Positions 55,531-64,000 of a DNA stretch of 64,000 bases are shown here, in pieces. The notes beneath the pieces are model-generated. The model was given only the letters and a program-made list of their open reading frames with translations. It was not told where the DNA came from and ran no database searches. Within the stretch, counting starts at the first letter, position 1, and each line of letters begins with the position of its first letter. The position numbers were made by a program, and so were the translations under genes. The DNA comes from Turnera subulata (Eukaryota > Streptophyta > Magnoliopsida > Malpighiales > Passifloraceae), in the NCBI GenBank assembly GCA_028386065.3, contig JAKUCV010004751.1:27403-91402 (forward strand), read 5' to 3'.

Positions 55531-58500
55531 TGAAACACCCGTGTCCCAATTTAAAATTAAAATACTCAAACTCAAGGAATTTACCAAAATACCCTTGAAA
55601 CCCGGAACACGAAAACCAATATCAACAACATACAAAATTCTCAATAAAAACGAGATGTCATAAAGTACAAACAATCTGGCTTAGCAAGCCACAAAACAAC
55701 CCGGCATCCAGCCGAAACATCATCAATACATAAACCCGGCAACCCGCCGATGATGTAATCCAAAATCTATAATGACATCTCAATAAAAATTCAATGCAGC
55801 GGAAGAAAACAAACGGAGTAAAAATAAGTGAAACAAAACAACATGCATCCCAACTCTATGGATCCAACCGGGAGATCAAGCACAGCTACCTGCTGAGATA
55901 ACCACGTCCGTACTCTGGAAGGATGGAAAAGTGACTGCACGCTATCTAAAGTCTGAAAAACAACGTTGGCGATTATATGAGTCGCCTACTCAGTGAGCAA
56001 TATAAGTCTAACTATGAGAGTGTGCAGATCAAGTCCGAAAGGAAAGAAGAGATACAAGACAAGTAAGCAACATACAACAACCAGTACTAACATGCCAAGA
56101 CAATCAAGCAAACAGTTCAAAATTCTCCATCTGTTGTGTAATAAGTTTTCTTATTATGATTTATTATTCAGGGCCCCTACTGTGTGCGTCGAGCTCGGTC
56201 CCGTCTCATGAGACAACCAGGCATAAGCCCAAATAAAACCAGGCACGAAGCCCAACATATCCATAGAGAGAGAGAGACAGACAGAGAGAAAGAGGGAGGT
56301 AGAAAGGGGGAGGTAGAAGGAGGGAGGTAGAAACCGGTCATCACAGACCCATATGCAAATCCGCATACCACATGCTAACCCGCATGCAAACCCGAGGGGT
56401 ATCACTTCCCGCTCGAAACAACCGGTCATCAGCACACAGTAGCCTAACTTCTACTGTACATTATCTTTATTCACAAATTATGAATTCCTGTGTGCCATTA
56501 GTTGTGATTTAACAGGGTTGTGTGATAAGTCAACTAAAACATATAACTGGGTCTCCGACCCACAATACATCACACAAAACACCCAAAATCACTCCACCTG
56601 TTATAATTCATAACAATCCAAATATCCAGCTCATAAGCAAAAATTACACTTAGGCACACAATACGGATCACAGCATGTTAGCGAACAAGCAAGCAACTCA
56701 AACAAACCAATCCGACAAGCTCATGCATACAGACATAAAAAGACGTATATAGTCACCTCAACGACGATTGTCCTGTGGAGCTTTACCCAAAACAGATCCT
56801 CCAACTCCCGAGGTATTACCCGTGCCTGAATACCGGCACATACAACAAATTACAAACAATTACAATAAAAATGTGCGTGCATGTAACTAAAATGCTCAAC
56901 TGAGTTAAACCCGTCCCTAGTTAGCCAATTATGAAATTCCCGGGTCTAAACCCGACTTAATGTTCTCTCACCAAAACTCCGAGTATCAGGACCTAAGGTT
57001 CACCGGGCTCACGCCTAACTAAGTCCAATAAGTAGTTCCCGGGCCTATGGCCCACACATTATGTCCTTTACGGGTTTCCGGCCTAAAGCTCAATCTAAGT
57101 CCAAATCTCGATTTTCGGGCCTAAAGCCCACTTTCTTAATTCCTTATTTAACCAATTATAGGATTGGGCTTAAAGCCCGTTACTTAAGTCCAAGGTCAAC
57201 TCGATCCCAAAGATTCCCGGCCTAAGGTTCTACCCGTATCGGTAAAACTCCCGGTTATATTCCACACAAATTCCCGTACTCGATTTACTACTATGTACCC
57301 TATCAATATTACAAAACCCAATCCAAATTAAATAAGTACATGCCATGAATTACACAAATTATACATCAAGTATAATGCCGGAGACAAAACCCGAACCTTC
57401 GCCGGAAAATTCCCGAGCCTTCGCCGAATTCCGGTGAACTCGCCGGAAAACACCCAAAACTGCCACAACAACCCAACAACCACAAACCATTTCAGATTCA
57501 ACACAAAACTACCACGCAGATCCTTAAAACGAATCGCAAAAGAAGAAACCAAAGGCCCTTACCCGGAAGTCACACAATCTGCCGGAACCGTCCACTGCCC
57601 GGAGAAACACCAACACACCCGAGCACCTTCACTGCCACACTTCACTCACACACGCAAGCTGCCGGAACCAACCACCAACAGCGGCGAGCTGCAAACCCGA
57701 CACGCAACAACACCGGCCACCAAAACGCACCACATCGCACCCATCGCCAACAAACACGCACCAAACCGGAACCCACCGAAACCCAAGTCGACACCAACAC
57801 AAAGAGGAACAAAGGAAAAACAACCATCAAAACTACCCCAATTCGTCACCACCACCAAAAACAAACAAAAACGAATTAATTTGAGGGGAAGGCGACTGCA
57901 AGCGCTTACCGGTATCAACTCCTCGCTGCCGGCACCGGTCTGGCCTCGGGCTCACCCCTCTGCAACTTGCGACGACGACGGCGACTTGAGGGAAAAAGAA
58001 ATCGACGGCGTGGGGGCTTAGAGGTTGGTGTGTAGACGAAGACGAGAGAGTGAGAGAGGAAGAGAGGGAAAGAACAGAAGAGGGAAGAAGAAGAGAGGAA
58101 AAACGAGAGAGAGAAGAGAAGAGGAGGACGAACGGAGGAAGAAGAGAAGGAAGGGGGTAGGCGGCGGCTAGGTAGAAAAAAAAAAAAGAAGATGAGAAAA
58201 AGAAGAAGGAAAAGGGAAGAAGGGTTTTTAGGGCTTGACCCGCCAGCCCGAACGACGCGTCGTTCGGCTGGACGCGGTCAACCCGCCCTGTTGACTCGCT
58301 TCCCTTTTTTTTTTTTCTTTACAGTTTCCAAAACGACGTAGTTTCGGGGAAACTACTTCAAAGTTTAATTCTTAACCCCGAATCCCGATTAAACTCCAAC
58401 GAAAGCCAAACCCGTCATACCATCGACTTACTTCCCTTATAACCAAGGTAAAATAATTTATTTCCTTGTCCAAAAATCCGAAAATTCCTCAAGGGCAAAA

Positions 58501-58560
58501 TTGGAATAAAAATTTCGAAAATTCCGAAAAAATCAAATGATGAAAATTCGGGGCGTTACA
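55531..58560 (-). repeat. 5' LTR of the Tekay-type element
   Basis: 3030 bp, the partner of 47628-50649. A 24-bp part of the GGGAGGTAGAA repeat is expanded here (56300-56330) compared with 48390-48415. GCAGC follows at 58561-58565. Confidence 0.92.
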
Positions 58561-58565
58561 GCAGC

Positions 58566-59482
58566 CAAGTTGTCGTTCCTTCAAGCTCGCATGCTGCTGG
58601 CTCCTCAGCACGCGGGAGCATACACTCCAACGTGCCTCATTCCCAAGACTAGCCACGAACGAAGAATGTTCCTCTATCTGAGGATCCTTTTGAATTAAGG
58701 CCCATAATTCAAAATCGCACCACTGCTGTCACGCTGTCAAATAGTTGTCCTTCCTTGCAGTCCCCAAAACAAATACCCTCAGAAAATTTTGGCCACTCGA
58801 ACGCCCACCCAATACCGTGCCAACCTGATGTCTCTACCTCTTTTAGTAACATGGCCTCCAACTCGCATGGGCCGTCTAGTGAGGCCCGTGTTCTATGTGC
58901 CTCATCTATAGTCTCTCCCCATTTCTTAGCCCATATTGACCTGCCCATACCTGAGATTGTACCTACTCTCCCTTTGGCCCCAAACTCCTCCACTCCTATT
59001 AGCCCATCCTTCAGCAATTCTAATCAAATGCCGTGTGAATCTTCGTCCTCTCACTCTATCTGCCCACCTTACCCTCCAATGGATGGCTCTGAGCCTCTAC
59101 CTGATTTTGAGTTTGGTGATGCGTCTATCGAACGAGTTGTTGAACAAAAGGTACTGGCTATTCTAAACTCTATGGGTTTGACGGGGAAGCATAAGAAAAG
59201 TCGATATGTCTCTAAGTTTGGGAGTATAACCTCTACATCTGAAAGCAGGAAGCCTACTTCTGACTCGGATACATGCAAAATCAACGCTCGAGTTTTGGCA
59301 GATGAGAACCGAGAGGCAGGGATTCTTGTGTCTTTCAATTCCCACGAGGTTGAAGAGACCAATAGAGATGGGGATTTCATTGGTTGGGATCGATCGGCTT
59401 CGATGGATGGAACCTCTATTCTAGTTGCAGGTTTAGTTGTAAAGGAAGTCATAGAGTGGTCAAAGTCCAGGGCTGAAGCCTA
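58566..59482 (+). pseudogene. LINE ORF1, C-terminal part
   Basis: This continues ORF1 after the gypsy insertion. One stop lies near 58647, then an open frame runs to TAG 59480-59482. The product is Ser/Pro-rich, with HSICPPYPPMDGSEPLPDFEF and a basic KHKKSRYVSKFGS patch, and has no zinc knuckle. Its end is 15 bases before the ORF2 frame, the usual close spacing of LINE ORFs. Confidence 0.65.
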
Positions 59483-59496
59483 GGCTCTGTTCAGTT

Positions 59497-62400
59497 TTGA
59501 TCGTGTTCATCCACTTCGTTTATGTTTTGCCTCATCTCTTGGAATATCAGGGGTATTTGCTCCTTAAAAAGCAATCCCAGGTGCGCAGACTTATTGCTCA
59601 ATCTCAAGCTAAATTTGCTTTTCTGTGTGAAACTAAATGTAGCAGGGTTGATTTAGCATTGTGCTATAAGGTATGGGGACACACAAATTTAGATTTCATA
59701 TTGGTTGACTCTCGTGGTTTGGCTGGTGGACTTCTGTTAATATGGGATTATGATTACTTCAAATTACTCTGTGCTAAATCCTCTGCTAACTGGATTGTTA
59801 TTGAGGGTACCATTTTACCTACTGGTCACTGTGTTTCTATCTACAGCGTCTACGGTGATATCGATCTGGAAGCTCGCATTCGGATGTTCGACGAAATATC
59901 CTCACTAAAAGCTGATTTCGCGGCTCCATGGTTAATCGTTGGCGATTTCAACGAGACTCTCTCTGCGGCTGACCGTAAAAGTGGACATATCTGCAATAGG
60001 GGTGTATCAGCCTTCAAGAACTTCATCTCTAGAATGAATCTATTGGAGTTCAGCTCGGTGAGTCGCAACTTTACCTGGGGAAACTACAGGGCTGGGAGTA
60101 GAATTGATAGAGCCTTTTCGAAAGGTGATTGGTCTGTTTTCTTCCCTCTCTTGTAATTAAAGACAGATAGTAAGCAAGGCTCAGATCACTGCCCTCTTTT
60201 CTTGGCTCAAGATGGTGTGAATTGGGGATTTCGACCATTCCGATTCCTTGCAGCTTGGTGGGATTTTCCGAAGTTTATGGATGTAGTTTCTGCTATGTGG
60301 AATCAGGCCTGCCAAACGCATCCGAGGAGATTCAGTGTTTTGAAAAGGCTGAGTGTTATGCGCAAAATACTGGCTGTATGGAACAAAGAGGTTTTCAGGT
60401 TGGCCCATGTCCAGATTACCTCTTTACAAGCAGAATTAGATTCTTTGGATCTGGCCGCCGAGAGTAGAGATTTAACTCGTGATGAACTCAAGAAGGTTGC
60501 TGCATTGAAGTTTGATCTCGTTGCCCAACACAAGAATTTAGAGGCTATTTGGCGTCAGAAATCAAGGATTGCTTAGTGTAAATTAGGCGCCGAAACTCGA
60601 GGTTTTTCCACATCTCTGCTTGTATCAGGGGTCGGAAGAACAGAATTAACCATATTATGAGCAATAATCGAGTGATCTCAGATCCATTGGATGTCAAAAA
60701 TGCAGCCAGAGAGTATTTTATGGATCTCTACACTGGTCGCCCCAACTGTAGACCCTCTATTGGTTCTAATCCTTTTCGTCAATTGGATAGACATAATGTA
60801 GATGTCCTCAAATTACCTTTTTCATTAGAAGAGGTAAAGGAAGCAGTTTGGTGTTGTGAGTCTTCCAAAGCCCCCGGTCCCGATGGATTCTGTTTCTCTC
60901 TTTTTTTAAGAAGTGTTGGCATCTTATTCATGGTGATCTCTTTGATATGATTTCACAATTCCATGATTCTGGCAGACTACCTGATGGGGCGAACTCAACT
61001 TATATTGCTTTGATAGCGAAGAAGGCAGGAGCTGAATCTTTGAAGGATTTTAGGCCTATATCTCTTGTTAATGGGCTTTACAAGATTGTTTCCAAATTAT
61101 TGGCGCAAAGGTTGAAGAGAATGCTGCCGTGTCTTGTAGGTAGTCAACAATCAACATTTATCAAGGGCAAAAACATCATGGATGGAGCTCTCTTAGCTAG
61201 TGAGGCTATCCATTCCTTGAGGAAAGCTAAATCCAAGACAATTGTTTGGAAGATTGATTTTAGAAAAGCATTTGATTCGATTGATTGGGGGTACCTATTG
61301 GAGGTGATGTCTGCGGTGGGTTTTGGGTCTAAGTGGTGGCGATGGATTCTGGGATGTCTTTCTTCTTCAACATTGGCTGTGTTAGTCAATGGCTCTCCAT
61401 ATGAAGAGTTCAAGATGGGCAGGGGTCTCAAGCAAGGTGACCCTTTGTCCCCATTTTTGTTTAATCTTGCGGCTGAGGGGTTGTCTTCTATCATCTCTAG
61501 AGCTGCGTCACTACAACTAATTAAAGAGGTACGTGTGCATGGAATCCCGATTTTTATCCTCCAATACGTGGACGACACCCTTCTATTTTCACCTGCGGAT
61601 TGCCATTCACTATTAAACCTGAAACGTTGTTTAAAGGTTTTTGAAGCTCTCTCCGGCTTAAGCATCAACTTCTTCAAAAGTAGTGTTATTGGAATTAGCC
61701 TGCAGCAGAATCAGGTCGTGGAATTCGCTAATATGCTTCATAGCCGGGCAAATCATTTTCCCTTAACCTACCTTGGATACCCCCTCGGAGCGAATTTGAG
61801 TAGAACCGCAGCCTGGAAACCGGTGATTGACAAATTCTCATCTAAATTGAAGGCTTGGAAGGGCAAGCATCTATCGATTGGTGGGCATGTTACGCTCATC
61901 AAGTCTGTCTTAAGTGGCCTCCCAATCTATTTCATGTCACTGCATCCTATTCCTATCGCGGTTGCCAAAAAGCTTATTTCAGTGCAGTGGAATTTCTCTT
62001 GGAATGGTCTGGATGGCTCAAGAAAGGCGTGCTTAGTGGCATGGAATCGTATTTCAGTCCCTAAAGAATTTGGAGGTATGGGCATTATCGACATCTATGT
62101 AATGAATCAGTGTTTGTTGTACAAGTGGATTTGGAATTTTACTAAGCAAAGTCACAAGGTTTGGAAGGACTTAATCTCTTGTAAGTGTTCCTTACCTTCA
62201 TCCTCTATAAATTCAGAATTTGATTTTAATAAAGCTTCTCCCTTGTGGCGTGGAATCATCCATTCTGCTGGCAGCTCTAAGCTTCCTGGTCCCTCCCTGC
62301 ATTGAGATGTCAGGATCCAGATTGGTAATGGAGCGAATGCTTTGTTTTGGAAGGATAATCGGTCCGGGAATGGGATCTTCAAGCTTCATTTTCCAAGACT

Positions 62401-63226
62401 ATTCTCTATTAGCACATCTGCGGATCTCTCGGTGGCAGAATGTATTGAGACTCGGGAGTCTCAACCTAGATGGATGTCATTGTAGAGACGACAACTTCGT
62501 GATTGGGAGACTAAGGAGATGGAAGTCTTATCTTCATTAGTTCCTACTGTGATCCTGGACGAAGAAAAGGATGATTGCTGGTGGTGGATGAACGACAGTA
62601 AGGGGGAATACTCAGTTTCTGGTGGCAGGAAGTTCTTGACAATGCAGAGTGGTGTCGTAAGACATAAACCATTTATTTGGTTCGCCCTTACCCCCTTTAA
62701 AGTTGAATGTTGGCTTTGGTTGGCATTGAACAATGGTATTCCAACTAAAGATGCACTAAGGCATAGAGGTATTATCTCTTTGGCTGGTTCTATATTTCCT
62801 TTTTGTTCGTGCTGTCTCGAAACTCGCGATAATATGCTGCTTCTTTGCCCATTTTCCTGGCGAGTTTGGTCTAAAGTCTGCAATTGGTGGGGAATTCTCT
62901 GGTGCTCTCCTGCAACATTAGAGGATTTTTTTTTATTGCAATGGGTCTTTGCTTCTCAATATAATTGCAGTCATGCCTTTTGGTGGATGATTTCTCTGGC
63001 CGTGCTCTGGTCACTTTGGTTAGAGAGGTACAGGAGGATCTTCTCTAACGTCTCAGCAGATATTGATAGAGTGGTTGACATAGCCTTGATCAATGCTACC
63101 TTATGGATTAAAGCCATCTGCAGTGACTTCCCAGTCAGCACCTCCTATGTGCTTTCAACTGCGGAATGCGTCAAGAATTGGAAGGCCCCAAGGCGTAATT
63201 TTAATCTGCTTGAATTTGTACCTTAA
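59497..63226 (+). pseudogene. LINE ORF2 (endonuclease, reverse transcriptase, zinc-binding domain)
   Basis: The start of the endonuclease is frameshifted before about 59580. Then FAFLCETKCSR (catalytic Glu region), APWLIVGDFNE, the NFTWGN motif and SRIDRAF are in frame to 60156. A linker follows (60202-60576) with stops, then RT with DFRPISLVNGLYKIVSKLLAQRLK (61045 on), FIKGKNIMDGALLASE, IDFRKAFDSIDW, GRGLKQGDPLSPFLF and an intact catalytic QYVDDTLLF (about 61565). The zinc region (CWLWLALNN, FCSCCLETRDNMLLLC) ends at 63226. Frame changes near 60570, 60940 and 62305 disable it. The RT domain itself is a 452-codon open frame, the best preserved LINE RT in the window. Confidence 0.85.
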
Positions 63227-63362
63227 CAATTACCTTGTAGTCTTGTCTGTGTTAGTGGATTTCCTTGTTGTTACCTTGCGGCTTTAGTTTAGTGGTTTTA
63301 CTACCAGTTGTATACCTGTATATACTGAGGTATGAATAAAGTATCGTTAGCATAAAAAAAAA

Positions 63363-63753
63363 CCCTTTGTAAAGTCCTATTTATCTTTTTGAGAATGTTT
63401 ATTCATAATAGTGGAGTTAAGTTTTGGAATTTGCCTATGGGACTAGTTTTTCAAATTTTCATGATGTCAATTCATTCTTGCATGCGTATGGGTAGTCAGT
63501 TTTTTCTAAGTGATTTGTGTGAAAGCTTGTGCGAGTAAGTCTGACTATTGCATGGATGCTTTTTCATGAGATTTTCTTTCTTTCTTAGCATTTGATCTTA
63601 AATATTTTTCATAAGCTCTTGGTGATTATCTTGGAAGTCTTGACATGAATTTTTTTTTTGATTGTGTGATTTGGTGAAGATTTTCAAAATCCTAATTAAG
63701 TTTATTTTGATTTATTTGCTTGAGGACAAGCAAAGTTTAAGTTTGAGGAGATT
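63363..63753 (+). other. Athila 3' noncoding region, right half
   Basis: It resumes Athila sequence after the LINE poly-A. The last bases, GCAAAGTTTAAGTTTGAGGAGATT, contain the polypurine-like tract directly before the 3' LTR. Confidence 0.65.
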
Positions 63754-64000
63754 TGATAATATCTAAATGTTAGTGTTTTTATGATGGTTTTGAATGGCTT
63801 TTACTATGTATTCTTGATTAATTATGTGTATGATCTTTATATTATTGTGTGTTTTCATGTATTGTGTCAATTAGTACTTCAATATTGCTGATTAAGTATT
63901 TTTATAGGTGAAAATCGATTTTATTTGAAGAGTAGAAGCTTTTTAGCCAAGTTTGGAAACCACGCCCAATTTATGAAACTTTCTGCAGTGAGCACAACCG
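63754..64000 (+). repeat. 3' LTR of the Athila element (first 247 bp; runs off the window)
   Basis: TGATAATATC onward matches 37490-37736 almost base for base (TTTTTATGATGGTTTTGAAT, GTGTCAATTAGTACTTCAAT, and so on). About a dozen differences are visible. It should end near 65525. Confidence 0.93.

Larger units (their letters stand above)
47628..58560 (-). mobile_element. Tekay/Del-type Ty3/gypsy element with 3-kb LTRs and GCAGC TSD
   Basis: The two LTRs (47628-50649 and 55531-58560) are nearly alike. Identical GCAGC lies at 47623-47627 and 58561-58565. On the minus strand the order is 5' LTR, primer site TTGGTAGCGGAGC (plus 55516-55528), gag, protease, RT, RNase H, integrase with C-terminal chromodomain-type end, purine tract AAATGGGGTAGAAC, 3' LTR starting TGTAACGCCCCG. 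It sits in ORF1 of the LINE. Coding is complete in content but broken by about half a dozen lesions, so it is recent but probably not autonomous. Confidence 0.93.
46390..63362 (+). mobile_element. L1-type LINE inside the Athila element, itself interrupted by a gypsy element
   Basis: ORF1 begins near 46412, is split at 47627/58566 by the gypsy insertion, and ends at 59482. ORF2 runs 59497-63226, and a 3' UTR ends in a poly-A tail (63354-63362) after AATAAAGTATC. Without the gypsy it is about 6.0 kb, near full length. There is no RNase H domain, unlike the minus-strand LINE at 26928. The left boundary is set only by where Athila-like sequence stops. No TSD was found by eye. Confidence 0.85.
37490..64000 (+). 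mobile_element. Athila-type Ty3/gypsy element, nested by a LINE and another gypsy, running off the window
   Basis: The 5' LTR (37490-39261) and the first 247 bp of the 3' LTR (63754-64000) begin with the same sequence. The 5' LTR ends TATCA, mirroring the TGATA start. Four bases later comes TTTTGGCGCCGTTGC, the tRNA-Asp-type primer site usual in Athila. Internal coding covers gag, protease and the integrase C-terminus only. The long noncoding part, with TTTAAGTTTGAGGAG tracts at 45110, 45200 and 63737, is typical. The element would span about 28 kb with insertions, about 11 kb without them. The 5-bp sequence before it is ATTGA (37485-37489). Confidence 0.9.

Noticed and set aside
46330..63420. 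Target-site duplication for the plus-strand LINE
   Set aside because: Sequence after the poly-A (CCCTTTGTAAAG) has no convincing match at the left edge; CCTATTT occurs on both sides but is not placed next to the poly-A.

Overview
This is nuclear DNA from a flowering plant, probably a eudicot; the species cannot be told from the sequence. The evidence is two intron-containing housekeeping genes with GT-AG introns (SRP72 and a plant-type DEAD-box RNA helicase), a nuclear tRNA-Gly(UCC) gene, a plant mobile domain (PMD) gene, and angiosperm transposon lineages: Ty1/copia, Athila-, Tekay/Del- and TAT/Ogre-like Ty3/gypsy, two L1-type LINEs, a Mutator-like and a hAT-like element. One assembly gap of 484 N lies at 31113-31596. 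Layout: 1-1165 holds LTR pieces, one with an array of paired palindromes. 1425-7651 is a decayed copia element on the minus strand with matching AGAAG target-site duplications (TSDs); it carries a LINE endonuclease fragment. 8560-8630 is tRNA-Gly. 8793-10255 is a Mutator-like element with a perfect 9-bp TSD, and half of a relative lies at 10740-11225. 11491-19372 is the genic core: SRP72 (plus, 6 exons) converges on the RNA helicase (minus, 10 exons). 20368-26791 mixes two broken relatives of a membrane-anchored RING-finger gene, a small non-autonomous LTR element fused to a truncated gypsy gag-protease block, and a hAT-like element. 26928-30828 is a decayed LINE on the minus strand. 30829-31797 looks like a solo LTR with TACGC TSDs. 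31803-35128 is TAT/Ogre-like, with a long tandem array. 35278-37480 is a PMD gene with intact splice frames but one internal stop. From 37490 to beyond the window end runs an Athila-type element lacking RT, RNase H and the integrase core. Inside it sits an L1-type LINE (about 46390-63362), and inside that LINE's ORF1 sits a Tekay-type gypsy (47628-58560) with 3-kb LTRs and GCAGC TSDs. How it fits together: only SRP72, the helicase and the tRNA look like working genes. SRP72 belongs to the signal recognition particle and the helicase acts on RNA, possibly in an organelle; their convergence does not imply shared function. The rest records successive insertions whose order can be read: PMD gene, then Athila, then LINE, then gypsy. 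I found no clear new biological system. The most unusual signals are (1) short paired palindromes in tandem in several unrelated LTR elements, two of them just upstream of TATA-like sequences, one being the likely promoter of the PMD gene; (2) one atypical primer-binding-site motif shared by three LTR elements; and (3) a PMD gene stopped by a single codon right beside an Athila LTR.
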